Made by a program: the position numbers and the translations under genes | Shown: positions 34,520 to 46,458 of the stretch, piece after piece | Position numbering within the stretch: position 1 is the first letter of the stretch | Layout: each line of letters begins with the position of its first letter | Notes under the pieces: model-generated | What the model was told of the DNA's origin: nothing | The model's input: only the letters and a program-made list of their open reading frames with translations | The model's database searches: none | Source: Gonatopus flavifemur | Lineage: Eukaryota > Arthropoda > Insecta > Hymenoptera > Dryinidae | Direction of reading: 5' to 3' | DNA length: 64,000 nt | NCBI GenBank assembly: GCA_018340375.1 | Contig: JAFFJZ010000014.1 | Span: 620,001-684,000, forward strand

Positions 34520-35575
34520 TTGAGAAAGCTGGCGCCGGTGAGCAAGAGCAAGTGGGCAGCAGACGACCCGCCAACCTACAGCCCTCCGTGCTTACTGGAT
34601 ACTGCCGGAATGCTCCTACGAAAGCTCTCAAGACCGCGCCTCCGTGTGGCCTTCGCAGCCGCTGGACGCCTATCTGAGGGACAATTTTGCTTCAGGAGAG
34701 GTAGGTTGACGGTCCAGATTGAGGCGTCGGTGGAGTACCTAGGGGTCAGCCTGGATCCACGCCTCATCTCCTGGGGGGAGATATGGAGGGAAGCAGACGG
34801 AACGGCTGGAGAATCACGTTGTTGAGCAGGGTGATGGCACAATACTGGCGGTGCGCAACCCTGTAGAAGAGGGTGACTCCCACGAACAATCGAGTCCACC
34901 ATGCTCTGCGCTGCCGGAGCCTGGGCTGATGCGCTGCGGTACGAAGGATACCGCGAGCGTATAACTGCAGTCCAATGGGAAGCACCTTCCATATCGCCTG
35001 TTCCTACCGCACGGTCTTGGAGCCAGCAACGTTGGTCTTCGCGGGGTCATACTCATTCACTTTTTTCACCCAGGAACAGAAGTCCACCTCGGCACTTCTG
35101 TCGTAGGAGGAGAACACGCGAGGCAGCAAGCCAGATCCTCGTCCTTGCGTGCCTGGCAGGAACATTGAGGAGAGGAATGGCGCGCCAGATGGACGGCGAG
35201 GATCGGTCTTATATCTGGTTCAACCGTCAGCACGGGGAAGTAAAACATTCCCTCACCCAACTGCTGATGGGACATGGTCTGTTCCAAGCCTACCTCTATG
35301 AAATGGGCGACGTGTCGGAACCAGACTGTGTCTTCTGCAACTTCCAACGAGACGACACCTTCGATACTTCTCTCGAATGCGGAAAGTGGAGGGCGAAGAG
35401 GAGTCGTCTCGAAGCCATCCACGGCGGCGCGACCCCAGGGAACATTGTTGGGGTCATGCTGTTAGACCAGGACGCATGGACTGCTGTCATCTGCTTCGTT
35501 GGGCGACGGAAGAAGGGGGCTTTCGATGCAAGACTCCAACTTATCAGCTCACCCGATGCATCCCTGAATAACTGA
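34520..35575 (+). pseudogene. R1-clade LINE fragment B with C-terminal Cys motif
   Basis: A second piece of the same kind of LINE. It opens with PPCLLDTAGMLLRKLSRPRL, jumps by deletion to EYLGVSLDPRLISWGE, and continues in 34901-35575. That 224-codon frame ends with WFNRQHGEVKHSLTQLLMGH and CVFCNFQRDDTFDTSLEC, the R1-type CCHC tail with the His replaced. It repeats regions already present in fragment A, so it is a separate copy rather than the continuation. The stop at 35575 is probably the original ORF2 end. Confidence 0.78.
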
Positions 35576-36724
35576 TTCACTACTGAACATTCGTCAATGA
35601 GTTGATAAAGATCAATTCGTTCCACGTTCTCACAGTTTTGCTGCGAAAACTTATGTATCTCCCAAGGATCCCTTGAAATTGTATGTTCGATCATCCATTC
35701 GGATGAATTGGTGAATATTTTTGGATCAGCGTTCATTGTTCTGTCCGAGGATATATCCATTTCGACGATTGATTTTGTGGGTTTTCAGACATTCAAGTCA
35801 AATCCATGAGAGATGCTGTGTCCCAACTCAGAGCGCCAACAGTGTTCTCAACTCGAACCCCAGTGATTTTTCATAGATCTCAGAACTTTGAAACGCGAAT
35901 TTCTCAATCTGAAGGCACGGTAGTCGACAATGCTCTAGCCATTGATACTATCAATTGACAAACATCAAAATTCCCTTCAAACAAAGACATCAATCGATTC
36001 AGGCATTTTTTCAAACCACCTCATGTGAAATCGCCATTTAGCAAGGCGAAAACTCAATTCTGACCAATGATCATACGATGTGCGGAATTGCAATAGAATC
36101 CGGAAAAAGCAGCATGCAACACCCCCGAAGAATACGGAAAGAGGCATGTATCGGGAAAGCAATCATGTACAGCTACCGGAAGTCACCTAAGCACGAGCAC
36201 AGACAGACAATCAGCTGCAACGCAGTATTCCTCTTTCATATAATTAATCACCGGATCCAGAATAATTTTTCCCACCACTTCTTTCATTTAGGATGTCAGT
36301 TTTCTCACTCCTCCGAAGACATCTCATACTATTGGTCGTACTGAGGAATGAAACCAGAATTCGGAATGGAATTTCATTATCTGCATTGTCAATTGCTCAT
36401 TTTGAGAATCATTGAAAACGAAACACATCCACATATTTTTGAAAGTTCGGAATTTGCAATGCGAAGGTACGTGGATAGGCAGTCCGATTTGGAACAGAGT
36501 GTGGTTTGAGTTGGAATCACTGTTTACATTCAGACTGTTTATCACCATTCGCGATTTCCAGTGACAGCTCAGAACTGATGAGGAATATGTGAATCAGGAA
36601 AACTCCGGAGAATTGAAGAATCTTCCTAATAGCGTGTGATGCATGGCGATCGGCCAATATTGCAAAGTTCAACGCAATGAGGAGAAAAAGAGCCCGACCA
36701 CTCTCCCTCATGCATTCCATCAGA
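35576..36724. other. Unassigned sequence
   Basis: The first 150 bases or so may be LINE 3' UTR. The rest is AT-rich without a recognisable gene or repeat boundary. Confidence 0.35.
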
Positions 36725-37720
36725 GGTTATTGGATGGTCCCCAAAGGTGGCCAAGTCCGTTATTCAGCGAGGCCCGGACATTAGAACTGCCCTGCATCCT
36801 GGGAAATTGCATGTGAGCGCGGGCACTGGGGCCCTGGTGCTTGAGGGTTCCAAAAAGGTCCCCTTGTACCGGTGGACTTCGGTGCTGTCAGTGATCCGTG
36901 CAAGAACACCGGATGTGGGTGTAGTCGTGTTGCAGGCTTCGTTGGTGATAAAATTTTCCACCATACGCCTATCTCCACCTCCATGGTGGTGGAGACCGGG
37001 TAACGTTATCACGTCAGCTTTCTGGAGTGCGAAGCGGCCAACGGAGAAGGCTTTGAGTTACCCTCGAGATGCCGCGCAGGGCTGCAATAGCAGTTTGCAT
37101 CTCCCTGGACCTAATTGGGAGCATGATGGGCTTGTCCCCTGATCCCCCTGCAAGAGGTCGAGCTTTGCTGGCATCCCACCTCCACGTGGTCCCCGCTGGG
37201 CAACGCCTGCCTGACTCACTATGTGGGTCGGTCAAGTGGCTCATTGGAATGCTCCCTCGCGAGGGGACGGTCTACTCCATTCGATGATGCGACTGTTTCA
37301 ATGAAATCGGGAGCTTGGAATGGGGGTTTTCCCAAGTGTGTCATCGAACGTGAGACCTGAGTCGGTGCCCTCGGCGATCGTGGTTCAACAGTTCGCGAGC
37401 TGAACAGGGGGATTTCGGTGTCACCGCTCCCCGGCGACTGGACTGCGCATTGTACAGTTCGGGTGCCTCGCCTGCATAGCGAGGTAGGATTTAGAAAGGA
37501 CTCGCCGCAACCAGTGGGGGAACTGGACTAAGAATGCTTAGGAAGGGCCGAACTGGTGGGTCAGCCTAAGGGGTCAGTCGCGCTGCTGGGCGTATCCCAG
37601 CTCCACACTCCATGGGCAGTCGTTGCGGGTAGGTCCTAGGACGGGTACCGCGCCGATAATACATAAAAGGAGGTCCACGCCCCTCTCTCAGCAGAGGTTA
37701 AAGGATATCCACTATAATTT
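36725..37720. other. GC-rich retroelement-like fragment without a recognised ORF
   Basis: The composition shifts sharply to GC-rich at about 36725 and back at about 37700, as in the R1-clade fragments upstream. Open frames on both strands are short and match no domain I know. It may be the UTR or ORF1 part of an R1-like LINE. That is inference from composition and proximity only. Confidence 0.4.
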
Positions 37721-37739
37721 TTTCTGTGAAGAGAGTGCA

Positions 37740-39335
37740 AATGAACTAGAATGATCATTTTTGAGCAGGCTTGGTATATTCTCCCTCACTCATTGTCTCT
37801 GTATCGGGGAAAGTATTACTCCTCACGCTTGCGCCAAAATCCTGGAGTTGAAGGACACTTGCTTACGAGTTTGAGACTTCTGAACACCAAGCTAGGAAAG
37901 CTATCGAACTGGTGGAAGAAAATGGTATTTTAACGTCACCATCTCCAAGGAAGGATCATGCTTCAGCTTTCGGAATAAAAAACAAGACCATAAGTTTGTA
38001 TGATGATGACGAAAATAGTCGTATAATGCCGGGCATGAAAGATTTTGTTCCAGTTCAAAAAGAGGACGGATCACGAGAGCACGTACAAGAGAGATTGATT
38101 CTCTGCAATCTTTCAGAATTATATTTTGCTTTCAAAGATCAGAATCCCACTGTTCCGGGCAGTCTCTCTACATTCTCGCAGCTTAGACCTCGTAATTGCG
38201 TACTCGCTGGTGCTAGTGGAACGCATACTAATTGCGTTTGTGTCCATCACGAGAATGTCAATTTGATGCTTGATGCGATAGATATTCAAAAATTAACATC
38301 TGGTACGAATAATCCAATCGCCACTTATCATGATGCTCTTGGAATGTTTTCATGTCAGAATCCATGTGTCGAATGTTATCTCGATGAATGTTCGTCATGT
38401 CCTGGCGAAGAGGGTTTCCAGAATTTTTGACAAACAGTCTTCGAAGACAATTGCATCGAAAAACTCGAATATCAAATTTGGCAACAGACTGATCGTAGCA
38501 CTCTGCGTACTGAAGTTGCAGATGCGGAAGATTTTTCAGAAGAACTTCCTCGCTGTCTTTCGAAACTCGAATTCCATTCATCCGTTGCGAAACAGCAGTC
38601 ATCTTCCCTCAGAAATTTGAAGGATCATTCACAAGAAGGAGAATTTTTAGTTTTATGCGATTTCGCGGAAAATTATGCGTTTGTAGCCCAGCATGCTGCA
38701 CAGGGTTTCCACTGGAACAACGACCAAACAACAATTTTCACCACTGTCATTTATTACAAACAAGGAAACGAACTCAGTCATCGGAGCATTGCTATTTTAT
38801 CGGATAATTTGAATCACGATACAATCGCCGTGTACGAATTCCAAAAAATTATAATAGCGTACCTGAAAGAGCATTTTCAACCGAGAAAATTTTCCATTGT
38901 ACGGATGGAGCATTTCGGCACTCCAAGAATAGATATAATTTCAAAAATCTTTTGTATCATTACAAAGATTTTGGAATATCAGCTGAATGGCATTTCCATG
39001 CAACTGCTCATGGAAAACGGCCTTGTGACGGTATCGGTGGTGATCTGAATCGGCTGGCAGCTGGAGCAAGTCTTCAAGCGAGGTCTGAGCAGCAAATTTT
39101 GAATCCTGATGCGCTCTACCAATGGGCAAAGGGGAATCTATCAGAAACCGTTGTTTTTTTCGAGTTCGAAGACGAAACATGAAATCACTGGTAAAAAGCT
39201 CAAAACTCGCTTCGAAACTGCAAAAACAATCCCAGGAACGCTCGAATATCATTGTTTCATCCCCACTTCGAACATGACTTTGAATTCACGAGTATTTTCG
39301 TCATCATTGAATGTAGATGTTTTCCAAAAATGAGA
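37740..39335 (+). pseudogene. Decayed transposase-like gene of an unnamed insect family
   Basis: A chain of frames reads like a protein family I have seen repeatedly as uncharacterised multicopy proteins in insects; the superfamily name is unknown to me. Segment 37912-38430 has DDDENSRIMPGMKDFVPVQK, LVLAGASGTH-type text (CVLAGASGTHTNCVCVHH) and a Cys-rich piece (CQNPCVECYLDECSSC). Segment 38617-39048 has LVLCDFAENYAFVAQHAAQG, with a conserved Asp. Segment 38952-39182 has WHFHATAHGKRPCDGIGGDL, and 39180-39330 has the tail (FETAKTIPGTLEYH). At least four frameshifts or stops occur. The Asp/His-Gly-Lys/Asp pattern suggests an RNase H-fold nuclease, but that is inference. Confidence 0.6.
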
Positions 39336-40084
39336 ATAAAAAAAAAAAATTTATACGAATAAGAAATTGCGCTGAATATATTACTTCGAGCAGAATTATT
39401 ACATATTCATTATATTATGTGTATTTATTCATGATTATGTTTCATAATTTCAAAAGTTGCTATTGATGAAGTTTGATGATATAAGGGTACGGTAAATTGT
39501 ATGAAATCATTGGCATGATTGAAAGATCATATTTTATTGAAAAACAGTTCGTTTCATTTGTATTCCGCGTCAATGATATGCCGAACCGTATCAGGAGATA
39601 ATAGGAATATGCGACACGCGCGCTCCAAACCGTTGCCAATGCCAGATAAAATTTTCTTCCCACAATTTCTCCCACACGATTTCAAAGCTGAAGAATCCAG
39701 CTCCCAGATGAGCTAACTTAGAGAATTTTCAAAATTGTCGGAATTGAAAAAAAATGCCAAAATAACTTTGAACTCGTTAAATTTGTTGGAAAAAATTTTT
39801 TCTCATGAAAACAGATGACGCCATTGTGAAGAACAGGAAAGGAGCTACAAAAAACAAAATCGGAACTAATTTTATAAAGAAATGTCATTTCAGAAATTAT
39901 ATCTTCAAAAGAGCTGATTAAACGAAATCTGTGAATTTTTGACCCCTGTAGTTTGATAACCAGAGGTACCAGAGGAAAATCCTTTATAGGATTGAAAGTC
40001 ACTAACTGGTACTACATTTCAGTGAAATTTCAGGAAGATTGGGGAGGTAAAAATTTTTGAGCTGGTACGCTTGAGAAATTTTGC
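39336..40084. other. Unassigned sequence
   Basis: AT-rich DNA without recognisable genes. Confidence 0.4.
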
Positions 40085-40252
40085 CCCATATAACAGAAAC
40101 AATCTTTGTCTTGTTCCGAGTACATTCGCTCTGGACCAAGGGAATATTATTCCAGTTCAAGAGGAATTTGGAACCTCAGCTTGGACCGGAAAGTATTCTC
40201 TTGGTTCAAAGCGAATGCACTTGGGACGAGACGATCCTTGTCCGCGTTATAC
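40085..40252. repeat. Imperfect hairpin, arms about 65 bp
   Basis: The left arm includes CATTCGCTCTGGACCAAGGG, and the right arm pairs with it through CATTCGCTTTGAACCAAGAG (minus strand). About three quarters of positions pair by eye, with a short loop between. Probably a non-autonomous foldback element. Related CACCAAGTGC pieces lie at 40505 and 40642. Confidence 0.55.
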
Positions 40253-40662
40253 ATGACACATTGGGTGTAGAATCGGGATGATGTTGTTCCCAGTGTCTTC
40301 TGAAACGAAAAATGAGTGAGGCGTGGGAGAGAGGTCTTTCTCCACCACAACTTCGAAATTCCACTAAGTGCCAAATAAGATCGGTGGGGAAATTTCGATA
40401 ATTTGTCTCCGTGGGATATACTGAACTCGATTCAGAATCTTTTGAAATCAAAAATGGATAGTACTTAGGAGGAACGTTTTCCAACAAGTGCACTTGTAAA
40501 CTTCACCAAGTGCTGAAGCAAATTGAAGAAAGAAATTCAAAAATTTTTCTTCGTCAGATATGAACTAATTGATTGAGACTTTTTTGGAATGGAGAATGAA
40601 TAGCACTTGAGAAGAATTTCTTGAGAAGTGCAGTCACAAATTTCACCAAGTGCTGGGTCTAA
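40253..40662. other. Unassigned sequence with short CACTTG-type repeats
   Basis: AGTGC and CACCAAGTGCTG motifs recur about every 130-140 bases (near 40360, 40505 and 40642). No gene is visible. Confidence 0.35.
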
Positions 40663-40974
40663 TTAACACTTTGCGGCATGGTGGCTATTATAATAGCCAC
40701 CTCAATGTGTTTTGAGTTTACAGTTAACCGGAGACAATATAACGCTTTTTCCCCCAGTTTTTTTTCCAATTTGATTTAGATGAGGACTTAGGAAGTATGA
40801 GGCATCACTTATACATTGTCAATCGTTTTACAAATTGTGATTTAAATGAATAAACAATGAAAAAAAGCCGTATTCATTGAATAACACAGGCACACAAAAA
40901 AAATTGTCATGAACCAGAGGGTAGACCCCACTATCCCTACGTTTTTGAGGTCGCTGAGACCGAATATGACCATG

Positions 40975-41900
40975 AAAAATTTTTTCAATCACCCGTTTGC
41001 CCTCACAAACCCCCTGATGGGGGTTGGATTTGAAAAATTCGGAAAAATTTGAATCTACGTGTATTTCTATGTTCTTTGGGACACTGGACCCGAAGATGAT
41101 GAGGAAAAAGAATTCCAACCCCTCTCTCATTCGCTAGCACCCTCCTACCACCCTTTGATGGGGGTTGAAGTTCAAACTTCCGTAAAAAATTCCAATGTAT
41201 GTGGATTTCTATGTTTTTTAGGATGCTCTAACCGAAAATGCTGACAAATAAGAAATTCCACCCCTCTCTTTTCCGCTAGCACCCTGCCACCACCCCCTGC
41301 TGGGGGTTGAATTTTAAACTTTCGTAAGAAATTCGAATCCATGTAGATTTTCATGTTTTTTGGGAAGTGAAACCAGAAATGATAAGGAAAAATGAATTCC
41401 ATCCTCTCTCACCAGCTAGCACCCTCCTACCGCCTCCTGATAAGGGGTTGAATTTTAAATTTTCATAAAAAATGCGGATGTATGTGGATTTCTATGTTTT
41501 TTGGGATGCTGGAACCAAAAATGATGAGGACGAAGAATTCCAACCTCTCTCACACACGCTAGCACCCTCCTACCACCCCCTGATGAGGGCTGAGTTTGAA
41601 ACTCACGTGAAAAAATTCGAATGCATATGTATTTCTATGTTTTGTAGGATGTTTGAATGAGGAATGATAACAAATAACAAATTCAACCCCTCTCTCACCC
41701 GCGAGCACCCTCTTACCACCCCCGGACGAGAGTTGAATTTGAAACTCACGTGAAGAATTCAAATCTATGTGTATTTCCATGTTTTTTGTGACGCTTGAAT
41801 AAAATTGATAACAAATTAAACTCCTCTGTTACCCGCTAGTACCCCCTTACTACCCCCTTGAAAAGGGTTGAATTTGAAATTTTCTCACAAAATTGAGATG
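40975..41900. repeat. Tandem array of about 141 bp units (left arm)
   Basis: Seven units are marked by a GCTAGCACC-type block at 40995 (variant), 41133, 41275, 41415, 41558, 41701 and 41835. Each unit has CCTCTCTCACCC, a CCACCCCCTGATGGGGG-type short palindrome, a GAATTTGAAA-type AT-rich part, and ATTTCTATGTTTTTTGGGA. Spacing is 134-143 bases. There is no coding function; short frames through the array are by-products. Confidence 0.88.
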
Positions 41901-42299
41901 TATGTGTATTTCTATGTTCTTTGAGATGCTGAGATCATGAACGACTGCAATCAACAATATCCACTGACTCGATTACCTCCTCACACTCCTGTACAATCAT
42001 TCAAAAGGATCTAGTACACATGAAAGTCAGTTCTCAGCGAATTACGCTAACGATTCAGGATAAAACAGAAGGACCAAAGCTTTCATGGGCTCAATACTCA
42101 AAATTCCGGCGATCCAAAGTCAATCACTTGTTGATTCAACAGGTTAAACAGTATCCTATGTTGTAAACGTCAATACTCCATGAAATAGAAATATCAGATG
42201 CATTCATGATTTGGTTCTACTCTGAGCGGGTAACAAAGCGATGAAATTTGTTATATGTTATCATTTCTTATTCAAACGTCCCAGAAAACATGCAAATAC

Positions 42300-42805
42300 A
42301 TATACATTCAAATTTTTCACGTGAGTTCAAATTCAGCCCCCATCAGGGGGTGGTGGGAGGGAGCTAGCGGGCGAGAGAGGGGTTGAATTTCTATTTTGTT
42401 ATCATTTTCGGTTTGAGCATCCCAAAAAACATAGAAATCCACATAGATTGGAATTTTTTACGGAAGTTTAAAATTCAACACCGATCAGGGGGTGGTAGGA
42501 GGGTGCTAGCGGGTGAGAGAGGGGTTGGAATTCTGTTTCCTCATCATTTTTGGGTCCAGCATTCCAAAAAACATAGAAATCCACATACTTTTGAATTTTT
42601 TATGAAAATTCAAAATTCAACCGTCATCAGGGGTGGCAGAAGGGTGCTAGCGGGTGAGAGAGGGGTTGGAATTCTTTTTCCCGATCATTTTTGGTTTTAG
42701 CGTCCCAAAAAACTCAGAAATACACGTACATTTGAATTTTTCTGAATTTTTCAAATTCAACCCCCATCAAGGGGTTGGTGAGGGCAAACGGACGATTGAA
42801 AAAGT
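42300..42805. repeat. Inverted array of the same 141 bp units (right arm)
   Basis: Four units are in the opposite orientation, with GCTAGC at 42363, 42505 and 42646 and a variant near 42784. The outermost unit here pairs best with the outermost unit of the left array: both have a GTTTGCCCTCAC block in place of GCTAGCACC and a following TTCAAT. The two arrays therefore form the arms of one large palindrome around an unrelated centre (about 41940-42240). Confidence 0.86.
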
Positions 42806-43278
42806 TCCTAGAACTCTTGTGCTATCACGGACGTGAATTACTCACGCGAAAATAATAATATGTACAGATTCCATAATCAATACAAATATCCCAAAATATG
42901 ATTATTTTTGTGCAAAATACCATTATAATATTCATTTGAAGCTTTACCACTCAAAATTGATTTTCTACGCATGATAGACTTAGGGTTTTCATCGCTACTT
43001 CGCAACTAGTTTTTTGTATCTATAATCGAAATATTAATTATTGTAGTACATATTAGTATTACCTGAGATATGTCTATTGTTATTCGATATTGAGTAAAGA
43101 CAACTTATCCGTGTTGAAGATCGCGTTTGTGTGGCAGGCTAACCGGATTGTGAAAAACTGTCTCCCGCAAATTTTTGTGTGAAAAGGCATTCTTCTCCAT
43201 CAGTCGTGGGAACGACTAGAGTTCATACATCACTTATATTTGGTGCACGAGACATATCACTTCATATAACTTCGAAAT

Positions 43279-44928
43279 ATGGATGAAATAACTGATATTC
43301 CCAATGATGCTGAATCTATCGATGGGTTGTGTGATGATGATGATATTGAGAATGATTATACTGAATATGATGGCGAAAGAAATCTTTCTGAAGATTATCC
43401 TGACTCAGAAAGTTTTGATGATGATAACATAAAATTCAATGATAACGATTTTATGTGGGCGGAAAAAATAGAAACCCAAGATGGTTCCCCATATACTGAA
43501 ACTTTCGGTCCAAATATTACAGATGATGTTACCACACCTTTAGACATATTTTTATGTCTGTTCTCCCATGAACTTTTAGATTCAATTGTTGAACAAACAA
43601 ACCTGTACTTGAAGCAGAAAAAAACTAAAGCTGATTCGATAACCAAAGAGGAATTACTAGTGTTCTTCGCTATGAATATAATGATGGGCGTGAAGAAAAT
43701 CCCCCTCTTACCGCGATTATTGGTCGACAGATCCAAAATTGAATGATCCATTTATATGCAAATTGATGACGATCAATAGGTTTGGATTTCTTCTGAGTCA
43801 TTCACACATGGCTGATAACAGTCAAGAACCGAGAAAAGGAGATGAAAATTATGATAAATTGTATCAGCTAGGACCATTCTTAGATAAATTATCCGAAACT
43901 CTCAAGAATTGTTGGAAACCCAGCCAAAAACAATCTATTGATGAATCCATGATCGAGTTCAAAGGCGGTAGCAGTTGGAAACAGTGCATGCCGAACGAGC
44001 CCATAAAACGTGGATACAAAGTTTGGACGCGCGCAGATTCATCGCGATATGTGTGCGAGTTTCAGGTATACACAAGTGAAGCTGAAAGTGCTGAGAAGCA
44101 ATTGGGTGCCCGAGTAGTGAAAGATTTGACGCGTAACTTAGTAGGAAAAAATCATCATGTATTTTTCGATAATTTTTTTACCGGTCTTGATCTCATGATA
44201 GATTTGAGGAGAGATGAAGTGTTTGCTTGTGGGACTGTTTGTTCCATCAGAGAGGGTCAACCAAAAAGCATTATTCCTGATGAAAAAATGGCGCATGGGC
44301 AGTATGAATACCGGACTTGTGGTGCTGGAATTAGCTGGGTCAAGTGGATGAATGAAAAAGCTGTTTTCTTTTTATCCAACTATCATGATCCTTGTGAGGT
44401 TACTGTGACAAATCGTACACAAAAAGATGGTTCTCTAAAACAAGTAATTTGCCCAGTTATGTGCTCTGACTATCATGAAAATATGGGATATGTTGATAGA
44501 TCTGATCCCCCAATATCAACTTACAAAATTGATAGGAAATAATAAAAATGGGGGCACCACATGTTCCGAAATTTTTTGGAGGTAGCCATTATGAATGCAT
44601 TGATTATTTGCAATACCAGAAATCCAGCACATCCAATGGCATCAAAAAAATCCAATTTTCATCAATTGGCAAGCCATCGTTTACCTACACCTACGGGAAG
44701 GAAACGTCAAAAAACATCTCCATCAAACGAAGTCAGAAAACCTACAGTATCTATTGAGACAAGCCGATCTCAATCATGTCATATGCCCGTATGTGTGAGC
44801 GTTCCATGACGTTGTGCTTTTTGTAGTACAAAGAGTCAACCTTGCAGGACTTCATATACCTGCAGTACTTGCAATGTGCCATTGTGCATAAAACATGATG
44901 AAAATTGTTTTCCAAATTACTATACATG
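43279..44928 (+). pseudogene. piggyBac transposase, degenerate
   Basis: The transposase starts MDEITDIPNDAESIDG with a long acidic N-terminus. The frame breaks once near 43718, between ITKEELLVFFAMNIMMG and the following conserved YWST-type motif, then runs in 43739-44542. The catalytic Asp residues typical of piggyBac are visible: QSIDESMIEFKG, HHVFFDNFFTGLDL and NMGYVDRSD. Two adjacent stops (44540-44545) and a later TGA (about 44808) interrupt the C-terminal part. That part ends in a Cys-rich domain (RCAFCSTKSQPC, CSTCNVPLC) that would bind the element ends. It belongs to the element at 40667-45991 and cannot make full protein. Confidence 0.9.
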
Positions 44929-44929
44929 A

Positions 44930-45500
44930 ACATTCTTATACATGAATTGTAGAACCATAAAATCGAGACCACAAGATTGTGAAACTTTATGGTATAAAGA
45001 AAACTGTAGAAACTGAAGGGTTGAAAAGGAGCAACGATTGAAAAATTTTTTATGGAAAATTGAGAAATTTGGATTGAATAAAAGAAATATAAAAATACGA
45101 AATGAAAAAAGAGTACAAAATGAAAAAAATTCAAAAATCCAGAATCAAAAAAATTAAAAATCAAAAAATTGGAAACGAATTGAAAAACAAAGAAAACGAA
45201 ATGGGGACAATCGCCGCTACGTCCACGTTCGTGTCTCTGGAATCAACCAAACGCGGTGACTTTCATTGAAGCCTAAATCTATGAGAATTCATTGTCGAAA
45301 AATAAGGTTCTTTAAATGATTGATGAATAAATTCCTCTTCCTTAATTGTTCGATCTTCAAATGTTCATTCCTTTTATTTCTTGTTCATTATTCGAATGAA
45401 AAATATTCAATTCCAGAAAAAAGAAGTTGGTCCACGGTGATTGATTCAAAAACAATGAGTTTACAAGCTTTTTGCAGAATCCCGGTTTCCCAATTTTTCT
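44930..45500. other. AT-rich 3' region of the piggyBac element
   Basis: Very A-rich DNA with repeated GAAAAA and AAAATTC words. No gene is recognised. Confidence 0.45.
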
Positions 45501-45504
45501 AACG

Positions 45505-45970
45505 CCATCTTAATTTGCTCTTTGAATTTTGGAAATTTGAGTTTGAATTCGCGATCAACGAACCGAAAGCCCCTCCGTGCATAAAGTTCAGCATGGGTAC
45601 ACGATTTCCAAAATTTTCCGTCACCACCTTGAATCTGACATTTTGAATTTTGAAAATCTGCGTTCAGATTCGTAATCAGCAACCCAAAAAATCCCCGACA
45701 CGTGAGTTTCAGCGAAATTCCGCAATTTTTAAAATTTTCCACTGCCATATTGAATCCGCCATTTTGAATTTTGGAAATCTGAGTCCAGATTCGTAATCAG
45801 CGACCCGACAAATCCCCGACACGTGAGTTCCAGCGAAATCCCCCATATTTGAAAATTTTTTGCCGTCATCTTGAATCCGCCATCTTGATTTTGCAAATCT
45901 GAGTCCAGATTCGTAATCAGCGACCTCAAAAACCCATATATACCAAGTTTCATGAAAAACCGTTCATCTG
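45505..45970. repeat. Tandem repeat, period about 120 bp, four units
   Basis: A block GAAATCTGAGTCCAGATTCGTAAT (shown here as variants starting at 45531, 45652, 45773 and 45893) recurs every 120-121 bases. It is followed by CAGCGACCC and AATCCCCGACACGTGAGTT and then an AAAATTTT tract. The array sits just inside the right TIR of the piggyBac element. Confidence 0.85.
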
Positions 45971-45995
45971 AAAAACGTATGCCGCAAAGGGTTAA

Positions 45996-46458
45996 CACTA
46001 GAATGCTCGAGGGGGTCGATTTGACTACTTCACATTTGTTTTGGGTTCCATTGTTTTCAATTTTGGACGTCGAATGATGTACTTCCGTATTTCTCCACTC
46101 CTCACTACCAAATATCATCAATCCTCGATTGAAGACGATGAGGAGGTTGCGATTTTATACATAATATTGCTATTGAAATATTCTTATCATATCCGCGACA
46201 AACTCAACAATCCCCCATCATAGATTCCCAGGATATTACAGGAAATTTCATGTTCCGTATTCCGATTGGAAAAATCTGAGAATATTCTGAATGGAATATT
46301 TCAACCGCAATATCCATGGGATCTCAGAGGAATATTTCACCCGTAATGTTCTGAGTGAGGCATTGTGATATTTTGACAATATTATCGAGACTTGGTGTGG
46401 AGTGTGCGTTGGCGTGTTTCACAAAAAGTCTTTCCCTTCTTCAGTCGTTTTCCTCCTG
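45996..46458. other. Unassigned sequence
   Basis: GAATATT-type short repeats occur at 46250-46350; no gene is seen. Confidence 0.35.

Larger units (their letters stand above)
40667..45991 (+). mobile_element. piggyBac-superfamily element, 5.3 kb
   Basis: The element starts CACTTTGCGGCAT and ends (minus strand) CCCTTTGCGGCAT, a 13 bp terminal inverted repeat with one difference. It is flanked by TTAA on both sides (40663-40666 and 45992-45995), the canonical piggyBac target duplication. It carries a decayed piggyBac transposase (43279-44928). It is roughly twice the usual length because its left half holds two inverted arrays of about 141 bp units and its right end holds about 120 bp tandem repeats. 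Confidence 0.92.

Noticed and set aside
40975..42805. CRISPR array
   Set aside because: Units of about 141 bp are contiguous without unique spacers, and the context is a eukaryotic transposon.
41059..42836. Open frames across the 141 bp arrays
   Set aside because: The frames repeat with the tandem unit and lack a protein-like composition; they are by-products of the repeat.
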